Source: Zychaea mexicana
Lineage: Eukaryota; Mucoromycota; Mucoromycetes; Mucorales; Lichtheimiaceae
DNA: 64,000 nt
Direction of reading: 5' to 3'
Assembly (NCBI RefSeq): GCF_025766255.1
Contig: NW_026516671.1
Span: forward strand, 708,840 to 772,839
Shown: one piece after another, positions 11,616 through 23,622 of the stretch
How positions within the stretch are numbered: the stretch's first letter is position 1
How the letters are laid out: the number at the start of each line of letters is the position of its first letter
Position numbers and translations under genes: made by a program
The notes under the pieces: model-generated
Seen by the model: the letters and a program-made list of their open reading frames with translations, nothing else
What the model was told of the DNA's origin: nothing
Database searches by the model: none

Positions 11616-13641
11616 ATGCAGCAGGATGATCGTGATCCTCTCTTAGGGACGCAACACGGTAGCGACGACGACAACGATATTAATAACACTTCCTCGTTTT
11701 CTGTCTCTACCAAACCCAGACCTCAAGATGACAACAACAACAACAACCATAATGATAATGGCGCTTCAGAATCTCGGCATAGCGACGAAGAAGACGACGC
11801 AGACGACGGAACTAATCAAGAAGAACGACGATTATTGAACGGACATGTCGCTGACAACAACCAATACGACCAAGCCGAACGACGCACTACACCAGAACCC
11901 ATGGAAGTACACGATTCAAACGAGGAACCATTATTTATTTCGAAATGGGTTAGTCGAGTTTTACAGTGCAACAGAAAGAAGTTACTTGACCTCCTTCACC
12001 GCAAAACTAATTATGTGCATATGTATTATTGTCAACCACATGCATACAACTACCAGGACAACCCGATGTGGCGATATCCACTGTTGGCTGCGTTTTTTGG
12101 CATGTTTCTATTAATGTTCAAAGTGGTCCTCATTGTCGTTCTTCACAGCGAAATGGCGGAACGGGGGCCCGATCGTGTCTTGTTTAACGGCACAGAATAT
12201 TTTGATCCCACTGTTATTTTGATTTCGTTGGATGGATTTAGGGAGGATTATCTACATCGCAATATCACGCCGCACTTGGCATACTTTGGTAAGTAGAATT
12301 GTTGATCATCATTATCAAGGGATCATGGTGCGACAGAGGACTAGGGAAAAAAAAGAAGTAGACAATAAGGTTTCTGACGGCTCGATCTATCTATGTAGCT
12401 GCGAATGGCATGCGTGCAGAATATATGCACCCAGCGTTCCCTGTATGTTTCTTCTTGATCATTGAGATATGGTTCCACGTGCAAATTAACTTACAAGGCA
12501 CATTCTATGTAGTCCGTTACTTTCTCCAACCATTGGACGCTAGCAACAGGCCTGCATCCCGAATCGCATGGCATCGTAGCAAACAAATTTTATGATCCAG
12601 TGTTGAAAAAAGATTTCAGCATAGAGGATGATGACTCTCGATGGTGGCATGGTGAACCGGTAATACATGGAGATCCAGAATTCGGAAATGCACGCTTTCT
12701 CATAAACTCCTTTTAAAAACCATCTCTAGATTTGGATGACAGCACAACGGCAAGAGAAGGAGTCAGCCGTAATTATGTGGCCCGGTTCGATGATTAGTGG
12801 TCTAAAACCAAAGCGTGTAATCGATTTCAACGACACGGTATCTCCTCACGACAAATTTGACCAGACATTACAATGGATCGATTTGCCACGCGAAGAACGA
12901 CCCAACTTGATCGGCGTCTACATACAACAAACCGACGAAAATGGCCACCGACACGGCCCCACGAGCCAAGATATCGACAAGACGATTGCAGACATGGATG
13001 ATGCTATTGGGTATTTATTGAAAGGGCTCGACGATCGCAATTTGCTTGGTCGTATCCATGTTGTTATTGTCAGCGATCATGGAATGGCTGAGACCGACCG
13101 TTCACGTGTGATTTATTACGACGACATATTATCTTCGACCTCGCGAAGCTGGCTCCGTGAACGAGAAGCTGACCCTCTTCTTGGTCTTCGACCCAAAGAC
13201 AATGCCCCTAAACATGCCATCCAACAAATATACCAAGAATTTTACAACTTCACGCAATCACACCCCGATCCGCATTTCCAGGTTTATCTTAAGGAAGATG
13301 TACCGGCACGGCTTCATTATAGTAACAACGAGCGTATTGCACCGATTGTGGCAATCCCAGATGTGGGCTACGTGATGGTAGACCATGACCGCTTTGATCC
13401 CAAATCAGCAACAGAGCAGTTTTCACCGATTGGAATACATGGCTATGATAATTTGGCCGTAGAGATGCGGTCAATATTCATGGCTCATGGTCCAGCCGTC
13501 GATATGATGTATGGACGGAGGGCTGTCTTGGCCCCTTTCTATAATACTGAAGTGTATAGTTTTGTCTGTGAATTGCTCAATATTGATGCGAATCCGGCGC
13601 ATAATGGCACTATGGAAGGCCAGTTTGTTCGGATACGATGA
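11616..13641 (+). CDS. Type II membrane nucleotide pyrophosphatase/phosphodiesterase (ENPP/NPP family)
   Basis: Four exons (11616-12288, 12399-12442, 12513-12659, 12730-13641) give 591 residues. An acidic, Asn-rich cytosolic tail of about 150 residues is followed by one membrane segment (about 154-176, [20 protein letters not shown]) and a lumenal or extracellular catalytic domain. The zinc sites are all visible: ISLDGFRED, the nucleophile region with HPAFP then [26 protein letters not shown] and GIHGYDN. The region [18 protein letters not shown] is typical of the family. The nucleophile position is Ser (residue 240), where most family members have Thr; ENPP6 also uses Ser. Family role: hydrolysis of nucleotide pyrophosphate or phosphodiester bonds in extracellular or vacuolar nucleotides, often for phosphate scavenging, as with yeast NPP1/NPP2. 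The substrate cannot be told from sequence. The ATG at 11616 is the first in frame; an upstream TTG is unlikely. Confidence 0.9.
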
Positions 13642-13973
13642 TGTGGTATTGACTATTAATTCTACGTACCACTCCTCCCTCTACTTTTGCATGCGTTTTC
13701 CACTCCTCCTCTTCCTCCGTCCTTACCTTTCACTTGTTCTTTTGTTCGTCGTTTTCTTCTCTCTCTTATAGTAAATACATATATCTTCTCTTATATATCA
13801 TACACATTACTTGAACCAGACCGTTTTGGCAAATTCGAGCCGTTGCACGCATATATCAGAAATATGAATGGAAGATTCGAGATCTTTGAGATAAACGCAT
13901 GACAACATATGAGCTTTAAATTCCAGAAACTCGGGTCAGCAAAGCTTACGCTCTTATCACACTTATTAGTTGT

Positions 13974-14487
13974 TTAGCACCAATTAACTGCTATATGTAA
14001 TACAGAGCAACAGTTGGGATGATATATGTTTACCATTATATGACAAGAGAAAGAGGATGTACTTGTCCAGTAATGAGTGCATAGTATGCACATAAGACCT
14101 ATAGGCGAAGTGACAAGGAAGCAGTGGTGGAGATGGTAATGGCCAGTTATTACTATTTTTACGAACTCGTAAGAGAGCTCGATTTTACTGTTTCGCTTAA
14201 TATAATACAACCCCTCTAATACGACGTCCTCTATACCACACAGGCTCAGTTTCTGTAAGTTTCGAACTTCACCGAGATATTGTAGAGTCTCATCGTATAT
14301 ATGAAGGCTAATCGATTGGATAACCGGTTGCATTTAGCAAAAGATATGTAAAGGCTTTGAATTATGGAAACGTGAGTCGCAAATAGGAATGCACCAGCTC
14401 GATATATGATAACGAAGATGCTTGCTCAAGAGAACGCAACATGAGAGACATTCCTTCTTTGTTGACTTTTTGCACGTATTCAGACAT
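13974..14487 (-). pseudogene. Remnant of a leucine-rich-repeat (F-box/LRR-like) protein gene
   Basis: Reading the - strand from an ATG at 14487 gives EGMSLMLRSLEQASSLSYIE. A possible 64-bp intron (14371-14308, a weak GTTTCC donor) then brings in frame LQYLGEVRNLQKLSLCGIED, a clear LRR pattern. Beyond about 14165 the frame stays open to 13974 but loses protein character. Upstream sequence has further LRR-like scraps in other frames with stops. The simplest reading is a decayed or truncated F-box/LRR gene, a family that is large in Mucoromycota. No F-box was seen, so the name rests on the repeats alone. Confidence 0.4.
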
Positions 14488-17400
14488 CGATTTTTTTTAT
14501 AAATCTGAGAGGGTGAAGCTACTTGAAGAATACCCGGGCCGATATATGATATTCATGTCGACGAAATGCAAGTTTATCTACGCCAGCGCATCTTAATAGC
14601 ATCCTGGCATATAACCCATTGTGGATGCGTACTTATTTCGTGTCGAGATTCGTGGTTTGGTACAGGTGAGGGAGAAGAGCGTACTCTACGCCTGTATGTT
14701 GCAATCAGCTGGGGAAGGGCTGTTAGTCATAAAATCCATTATCGGTTTGTCTGCCGCTTTCCCCAAGTAATAAGGCTACAGAGAAAAATAGCGGAGTCCT
14801 CTGCATTCCGGGGGTGGGACGTCGGTGTCAATCAGGTATACTAGGGGCAGTTGTATCCGAGGTTGTAAATATTGAGACGAAATCTGGAGATAACATAAAA
14901 ATATCGCATAATTGGAATATTTTGAGTATCAGTCTACGCAGCCTTGAAGTACATCGTACTATCTGTTCCAGCAATGTGACGCTGACGCTCTTGTAATGCA
15001 ACAACAAAAGATTTAGAAGCTGCAGTGCCGAGCGTTAGCCAAACATAATCCATACAAATACTGAGTTGCGTACGAGAGAGACAACTTAGGTTTGGGTATG
15101 ATAAGCACTTAAATTACCTATAGACAAAAGTGGAGCGTTACTTTGGTGTGTGTGCTTTATTAACGTATTTTCCTTAGGCAATGGTAATTGTTTATAAGAC
15201 ATTCTATGTTGTAAAGTTTTTCTTTTGGTTAGTCTCGCTTCTACATTGCCATAACTCATGTATGAGTTTATATTACGAGACAGTGAAACTTACATATTGA
15301 CCCCAAGTTTAACAAATTCTTAAAGCTGCCACTCATTAGAGTAACAAACATCTTTTCGCTTTATTGAAACTATTCCTCGTTTGCCGTAGTGCCAGTTCCT
15401 CAACGACCAATGTGATAATCTTGGTGAGAACAGAAGCACAGTCCTTCGAAGAATAACAACTTGAAGGCTGAGCTTTTCCATGGCTTCGAATACGATAATG
15501 ACCTTTCACATCATTCCTGGGTTACGTCCATGATCCGAACCAGACCTTTCACCCAGAACGAACGATAACAAGTTGTATGGTCATATGTGACAAAGTCGAC
15601 ACGACGACCGAGTTGTGCTTTCGCGTCTCCTTGTGGGGTTCTTTCAGTTCTTTTCGCCTGTCTTCTTGATCGGAAGAAACAGAATGAAGACCTTGTTCAT
15701 AGATTCACATGGATGCTTTGTATCAGCTGCTTAGAGTATAAAGCATTCCTGTGCGCAAGTAATCTCTTGGTCCTTCTGATACGTACGCGAATTTTTAATT
15801 GTGCATCTTTAAAAACCATTGCCCATCTTCGTGGTCAGACCATCTTTATGAAGATGCACAGTATGTGGTATTGCAGCATGTAATTATACCTCTACAGCTG
15901 TGCTTTATAAGCACTAACGGCAGCTATTGTACTTTTCACGACTACACCTCTCGATATGCAAAAACCCTTAAATCACTCCATATGCTTTTGAATGCATGCA
16001 AATGCAGTAAATTCTGTGCATTTGCAATTTTAGACGTCCAAAATGGGGTAAAGGTATTTGCGCTTTGAAATGCACCTCAACAGCTGTATGCAGAACCTTA
16101 TCATAGCGCATTACATCCGAGCTTGCTTTTTGATTGAAAGATTTTTGGCCACAATAGCACTGAAATTTAACAAAGGAAAAGATAGCACTGAGCTTTACAA
16201 TGGCAGTTATATAAAAGCGAAATATTCATACATAGCAATGGTATTTTTAATGAAGAATCTTATCATAAGTAGCTTTACTTTGGTTTAGCAAAAGCAAGCA
16301 AGCAGACGGGCACCGAAGCTTTTCTGCCAAAGCATTCTGGGGACAGACCTATCATTCAACTGCTTCGGCAAAGAAAAATTAGAATACAGCAGTTTCAGGC
16401 GTTGCAATTGTACAGGAAGAAGACGATCCGGATGAGGGGGTGTTTGGGAACGCGAGTGAGGAGGAGCACAGTCCTACGTAGTAGCTGAGGTATCTAGCTA
16501 CCAAGATTCATTTCAAATCTCAGATTACCGTTTGGGCCTTTTTGAGACCTTAAAGAGTTAGAGTGTCGTTTTACGCGATATCCATTTCCTAATTACTCTG
16601 CGTACATATTTTACATCACAGTATAAAACAACAACACTTAACATCCCCCAAGCATCCAAAATACACCAGCACATGTTCCAACCATCCGCTTCGTCGCCCT
16701 CTCACACGCTCTTGGGCTTCATGATTCATTGATTTTGCCTCTGAATTGTCTCCGATTATTACTCCCTTGACTTCTTGTCTATATCTCTTTCTTTATCTGT
16801 TACGTATAGGCATATAACTCACGGTCACCTACAAAACCTTCAAAAGAAAAAAAGGTCGTTTTAGGTGTCCGAAAGCCTACAAGCGGCAGCAAACGACAGT
16901 TTGTGTCTTTGCATGGTAGCACAACATACATGTAAATAGTCCAACAAAGCAGTATCATATGTAGCATTGAAAAGGCCACGCTTCAATGATGTTGTTTTAA
17001 TAAAAAGGACATATTAAAGAAGAAGATTAGAAGATGTTTCGCAAGTCCCATCTATTCAAAATGATGAAAAGGCTACCAAAAGTACACTCCGTTCTGTTGC
17101 CAAGCATATATAGCTACAGTAGTAGATAAATGGCAGCAGGTAAAATAAGGTATTTCATAGGCATATGACGGCAGCGCTCTGTTAAAAAGGTGTCCAAGGC
17201 GATGTCAAAGACAAACAAAAGCAGCCCTCTGTTAAAAGGTTGCTCAAGTTATAGGTTGCACAGCCTCGTCGCATTGCTGTTATATATTCTGACTCTCTTA
17301 TAACGGCTGTGGCCGTATGCATGTCTTTACTGCAAGATATGCCGTGGTATGCACGTCTACACGTTTGAGCATGCCACCAAGTATGTCGTCGAAACCACGA

Positions 17401-18267
17401 GTCACATCGTCTTGACAATAGTCCCTTGATAGTTTGGCTACTGGACATTGACGAGGCACGATTTGAATCTTTGCTTGCTGAACTCTGCTGTATCAAAGTA
17501 GACTAGATGTTGTTTCGCGAGGTCAAGCTGTTCTGTACAGTCGTCGCTTCTGGTTGTCTGGCGCTTTGGATTGCTGATAGGTGTGGCACCGGAACTTCAT
17601 TTCGTCAAAAGACCTGAAAATATATCAGTCAATCCGTATTTCTTAAACTAGTAGCAGCAGTTTAGTACCTAGGGTAATATTAGTAGGTTCCATGATTATA
17701 TTGATGATATGTACCACTTTTCTGTAACCAATGTTGTTACATGTATATGTTCAATTTATGTGGTCACCTTGCCAGTTTTGGGGAAAAATGCTGTTTGTGG
17801 CTCAAATGTCCTGCGTAAGCTGTATTTACATTTTTTGATACTCGGATAGTAATAGAAAATAAACAAATATGTCCCAAGACTATATGTGAGAGGATAATCA
17901 GATAAAAAGAAAAGGAGGTTAGGCTATACATCACTCTTCAGCGTTTTTATCGATTAACCCTCTGCTAAGCTATCGTCGGTGAGCATTTTTTGCCATTTAA
18001 ACAAGTGCATACACCAATCGATGAGCAGCCGTGAGCTCTGGTTATCTTTGCTTTCAATAAAAAACGCAAGGGATGACAAATGGTTTTTTATTTCGAATGA
18101 CTATAGCCAGCTGTGCGTGTTTACACAAAGTAGCGCTTGCCATTTGAAGCCATTTCAAGATTACTACACTTTTGTACTTCCGACCTGTTAAGTACAACGG
18201 TTAAGATCGAATTGTTTTTAGAACCTGTCTCTTTCTGTTGCTTCTTTTTTCTTGCTCTACAAAACTC
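14488..18267. other. Gene-poor AT-rich intergenic region
   Basis: Open frames here are short, without recognisable domains or consistent splice structure. The 3' end is the promoter and leader of the monooxygenase gene. I see no RNA gene, long repeat or transposase in it. Confidence 0.55.
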
Positions 18268-21018
18268 ATGGCTCCTAGAAACGGCAATACTCGGACTGCC
18301 GCTGTCATTGGCACTGGGTAATAAAAAGAGATATAAACATATTTTCTCGTTAACTCACAACTTATATCTTCTCATCGTGAATATTGATCATGCATTATAC
18401 AGTTTCAGCGGTATCGGTGCTGCCATCAAGCTCGAAAAAGAGCTTGGTATCCAGGCACAGATCTTTGAAATGTCAGATGATGTCGGTGGTACTTGGAAAG
18501 CGAATACGGTAGTATATTAGCCATGCACAAAATGACCCAGCAACGATAAAAGGTTTTGCGTCTATTGTTAACCATTTCTTTGCAGTATCCCGGTGCCGAA
18601 TGTGATATTCCGTCGCACCTATACTCGCTCAGTTTCGACCTGAATCATAGTAGGTTTCATCAATATCGGGCTATTCAAGACATAATAGAGGGGGGTAAAA
18701 CTCATGTAATATATGCATAGCATGGACCAAGCATTACAGCAGCCAAAGTGAAATCCATGCATATCTTCAAGGCGTGGCGAAAAAGTACCACTTGTATGAG
18801 CGAACGCGATTTCATACGGAAATTACTCGTGCGGAATGGATTGAACATCGGCAACAATGGTGCTTGCAATGGCAAAGCATAATAGATCGTGAGCAAAAGG
18901 GATCTGGCTATTATGATATTGTGTAAGTTGGCATTCAAGAAAAGGTATATGTTGAGAGTAAGGAAGAGATAAAATTTATTGTACCATAGCTTCGCGGGGT
19001 TAGGTCCGTTGCGCATTCCGAATATTCCGGATGAATTTAAAGGATTTCAAGGCACCATTGTGCATACCACACACTGGGATAAGAGTGTCGACTATAATAA
19101 TAAGCGTATTGCCGTCATTGGATGTGGCGCAACGTAAGTGAAGTGCCACAAGCTGTCTTGAGGATGACGATGGTGTTGGATCTAACAACAGCTGTCTACG
19201 CGACGCACGCAGGGCTATTCAAGTCATTCCAGAACTGCAAAAGATTGCATCGCATATCCACAGTTACCAGCGAACGCCAGCTTGGGTGACACCAAGAGGT
19301 ATATACGATAAGCACCAGCGACACAGCATAATAGCCATCGAATTGAAAACGATTCTTACCATTATTGAAATAGATCAATTTACATATTCTCGGATTGTCA
19401 GAATCGTCTTTCGCTGGTTACCATTCTTACGAAAGATTTACCGCTTTTTGTTGTTCCTTCAGGTAAAGCTTCCCCATTTACCTTTATAGTAAAAAAAGGC
19501 ACATTGAGTGTAACATCACACGGGGTACTGACCAAAATGTGCACAACACTTTTTTATGGCGGGGGAAAATACCATTAGCATGAAATGTACTATGTCTATT
19601 TTGGCTACTACAACAGCTTCTTTGGCCGTTTCGTCCACCGAGTTTTTGCAAAACTAGTAGCTTGGCGTCTCACTCGCGCAGGACGGCCTGACCTTGTTCC
19701 TGTCTTGACACCTGGTAAGACCTTATAAGAAGCTACCATAACCATATTGAATAGAATTATAGCAGCACTTACTTCAATAAGCAACACACAGTAGAAGACT
19801 CACGTTATGTTTATACACAAATTCACGTTAGACTATCCACCTGGATGCAAGCGTATCGCAAAATCAGAGGTTTATCTTGAATCGCTTGCCAAACCTAACG
19901 TCACTGTGAACCGATCTGGTATTAAGAATATCAAGGGCCGTACATTGATTGATAATGATGAAAACGAAACTGAGGTTGACATACTGGTGCTTGCCACCGG
20001 ATTCAACATTCAAGGCGTTTCAGGAAACCTTCAGAGTAAGTACCACTACTATCTTTATGCGCAGTCATATATGGATTCAGCATGTTTAACATATACTCAC
20101 TTCTGGTGCTTAATGATCTAAGTTATCGGCAGAAATGGAACTATTCTGAATGAAAAATGGTCAAAGGAATTCCCAAAAACATATAAGGTTCGTTAAAGAA
20201 AAACAACCATAAACTCACTCAGTGATTTCCTTCCTCATTATGATATTATTATTATTTGTAGACTGTTACTATCCACGGATATCCCAACTTTTTCATGTTA
20301 CTAGGTCCATCTACTGGATTAGGGCATAACTCGGTAGTTACGGTATGTGCCCAAGCTAAGCTCAAGCTTTCTTTACAATCTGCAATTTTTAACCGAAGCC
20401 TCCTCTTATCTTATTCGATATGTGATCCCTTTTAACAGATGATCGAAATGTAAGTTGTTGTTTTTTTGTCGATTAAACGAACCGGTGTAAGAAAAAATGT
20501 ACAGTATTTCATTGTGCTAAATACGAAAGCGGATGATTTATTTAGTCAAATCGACTTTGCCATCAAATGCTTGAAGCATGTGGTTCGGAAAGACCTAGCA
20601 GCTATCGAGCCCAAAATATCAGCACAGGAAGCTTTTGACAACAAGTTGCAAAAGAGTTTTGACGGCACTGTATGGAAAGGAGGTACCTTGTTGGACATCA
20701 TAATTTACATGTAAATCTGGCAAGTTAACCCTATAAGAAAACTTGAATGTTTCCATTAGGCTGTCGCTCGTGGTACATGACTTATACTGGAGAGGTATTT
20801 TTCAATCGTCTCTTTTTTCAATAATACAAAACACAGAAAGCAGTGTTTTCCAATCATACACAATCAATCTGATGTTTCTGCGCCTTTTTGTTTCGCTTTT
20901 CTAAAATCAGGTAGCAGGCCTCTGGAGTGGACCTATTACCTCATTCTGGTGGTCATTACGCAAGGCTGACGTCCGTGACTTTATTATGTACAAGAAAGCC
21001 ACTCCTATTACCATGTGA
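18268..21018 (+). CDS. FAD/NADPH flavin monooxygenase with Baeyer-Villiger fingerprint, 15 exons
   Basis: Exons: 18268-18317, 18403-18508, 18586-18649, 18721-18922, 18990-19133, 19213-19298, 19374-19462, 19579-19714, 19832-20035, 20123-20187, 20262-20342, 20439-20449, 20546-20682, 20760-20794, 20911-21018. They sum to 1518 nt (505 aa). The FAD-binding GxGxxG is VIGTGFSGIG (G15, G17, G20). The type I Baeyer-Villiger fingerprint FxGxxxHxxxWD is FQGTIVHTTHWD (160-171). The NADPH-binding GxGxxA is VIGCGATA (185-190). Further family blocks are YPGAECDIPSHLYSLSF, LATGFNIQ, GYPNFFMLLGPSTGLGHNS and a C-terminal LWSGPITSFWW. The enzyme would insert oxygen next to a ketone, or oxidise a heteroatom, using NADPH and O2; the substrate is unknown. 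Exon 12 is only 11 nt. The neighbours do not form a metabolite cluster, so it is probably a stand-alone catabolic or detoxification enzyme. Confidence 0.9.
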
Positions 21019-21648
21019 AATAGACAGCTACCACATCGATTAAAGCGGCGGGAGCAGTAAACTATGATTATTGCACGATATCATAGGATTGTCATCTTCT
21101 TGCTTATAGAATTTTTTGCCCACTCTCCTCTTACTTCTAACATTTTACATACATTGTGCCTCGAATATTAACTCTGCTAGAATCTACGAACTTTTAACAT
21201 ATAATAAGAAACTTCCATGCGTGTTTTATTGATAAGCAGACATTTACATTATCATTTATACAGCGACAAATCCATATCGCGCATTAGTAACGGATTTGAC
21301 ATAAAATATATATTATGGATACAAATCTTATTCAAAGTCGGCACAGAATTTTTGATGATGTTCATAATACATAACACTATGAAAGACTTATCGCGACTTT
21401 GAAGATGCTTTAATAGTGTATATACACTTCTTCCGACCTTGAGTATGTGGTTAAACTTGTTCAGCGACACTTGTACTACGTCGATTCTATCTGATTTTGA
21501 AACAATTGTCAGGAGAACAAAAAAAACAGGGCAGCTGGCGTGATACGGCAGTTCTATTTTGCATACCTCTCTTTTTTCTTTTTGCTCACGCTTTCCTTCC
21601 TCTTTTCCTCCACTACCTGTTCCTTTCTCTGTCTCTTTCTGTGGTGTC
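21019..21648. other. Intergenic region
   Basis: It holds the 3' region of the monooxygenase gene and a CT-rich promoter and leader for the next + strand gene. No gene is seen. Confidence 0.6.
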
Positions 21649-22682
21649 ATGGCTGACAAACTACCCAGACCCAGTTCGCCTTCATCGACTACACCACTTT
21701 TATCAGGCACTTCCAGTACTGTAGCCACGCATGAAAGTGCTGCTGCTAGCAGTAGTGCTGGTGCAAGCAGTCCACGATACAACTCTGTCCAACGCGTACC
21801 TACATTTATGCAAACTTCAGTACCAAGCCGGCGCTCAATCCTTCAAGCTTTTCTCGACATGACTTTACACTTGATGTTTGAGTTAGTACTGCCTATTGCA
21901 TTGTACTATGCTCTGCGCACGTTCACGTCGCCGATAATTTCGCTCGTGGTAGCCGGTATTCCTCCTGCACTTGTCGTCGTCATAAAAGGCATTCGGGACC
22001 ACAAGGTGGATATGATGGGTCTGCTGATGTTGCTTGGTTTCGTTGCTTCGGTATTGCTGGCCCTGTTAGAATCCGACCCAAAGCTATATCTTTTGCGAGA
22101 AAGCGCCATGACTTCGGCCATGGCACTCATGCTGCTGGTGACCCTGTTTCCGCTCCGGTGGCGCCACTCTGTTCTCCGCCCTTTCATGTTCTATGTCGCT
22201 CGACAGATCGCTATTTCCAGCACAGTCATGCTGCCATCAGAAACTGTGCGTTTGCATTGGGATTGGTTTTGGTCAAACTGGCTATCATTCCGAACATTTT
22301 TCCGTAAGGATACTCTAAAAAACCAGTATACTATCGAAGATGATATAGTAATAAGCTTCTTATATACAAATAATGTTTCTACTGCTTTTATTTAGGTGGA
22401 TTGACTGGGATTTGGGGTATCGGATTATCGAGCGAGTTTTTCGTGCGTGTACTTCTTATCTATACTGTTGACGAGGTGGACGACATCATGTACTACTCCA
22501 ACATCTACATGTTTACTGTGACCATTTCCCTCGGAGCCTTGACAGTGGCCAGCACCTTGTTGTTTAGACACCTGTACAACGAGGAACAAAAGCGATCCAA
22601 GAACACCCAACGAAGCATGGAGATCGAGAGTATCATTGCGAGAGCTGCTGAGGAAAGTCGTAATCAAAAATCAGCTGCGTAA
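21649..22682 (+). CDS. VC0807-like multi-pass membrane protein
   Basis: Two exons (21649-22303, 22396-22682) encode 313 residues. A Ser/Thr-rich cytosolic N-terminus of about 75 residues is followed by several hydrophobic helices (LMFELVLPIALYYAL, SPIISLVVAGIPPALVVVI, MGLLMLLGFVASVLLALLE, SAMALMLLVTLFPL). Then come the conserved-looking RPFMFYVARQ, and two more helices in exon 2 (FFVRVLLIYTVDEV, VTISLGALTVASTLL). This layout and the RPFMFYVARQ block fit the fungal VC0807-like membrane family, whose function is not established. The C-terminus is charged and helical. The ATG at 21649 was chosen over an upstream in-frame start because the upstream stretch is the pyrimidine-rich leader. Assignment is from recollection of the family pattern. 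Confidence 0.75.
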
Positions 22683-23622
22683 TAGATTTTACAGATTTTC
22701 TTTTAATCCTCGTATGTACTTCAATGCTCTTTCAGCCCCTTTTCCTGTATCACTTTCTCTTTTTTAGCGCCGTGTAAAAGATGTGATAAGGTGACATGCC
22801 TTCTTTATTATCTTGGAGACGGCGTTTTCTGGACATACTCTGTATCACTTTGACCCTTCTACATATATCAATCATACAATAAGTCTTTTAGTTGCACTCA
22901 TGTACTGTACTCTTTTTATGTATTTTTTTGTTAAACAGCATTATAACATGCTCACATGTCCCTTTTAGAATCTATGCAAAAGAGAGCAGAATGCCTACAA
23001 CAGTGTCTCAGATATATTATAGTAGGCTATGCCGTGATGGTGCTTGACTGGATTTACGTTGGTTGGCAAGACATCATACAGCATTCATAGTATTAAAAAA
23101 TGTCAACGAGTACTGTAATTAATTTTTCATCAATGTGCCAAAACGCATCATGCAGTTATCCACTTCCACAATAGATTGATGTGTTATACACTGGAATTTA
23201 TTTTCTGCTATTCTTCGTAGCCGTCTCCACTATCCAGGCCCATGGGTAATTTATAGTTTGGTGAACAGATTGAATATGCATATAGCGAAGCACGATATTC
23301 TATGACACGTCACCCGCCGCGGTCAATCCAAACTATGCAGCAGATATAGCTGCTAATAGATCAATAATGACGGACATGTATAGAACGATAGGTTCAAAGT
23401 CCTGCCAAACCAGCAAAAAGCGTATGCGTACCTACATCATTGCTGGTAACGCAAAAAAAACATGGTATGTCATAAGATCATTATTTAACGTTGTCATCAG
23501 GCCACATGTAATCACGGATTAGGTAAGCAGCAAGTAGAAGCGATCTTAACATAATTGAAAAAAAAACGTTTCGGAGAGTTTACGTCATGTAGAATGTTTA
23601 TATATAAGATATGCAAATTCTT
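22683..23622. other. Intergenic region between convergent genes
   Basis: The interval lies between the 3' ends of two convergent genes. It is AT-rich with poly(A) tracts. No gene or structured repeat is seen. Confidence 0.6.
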
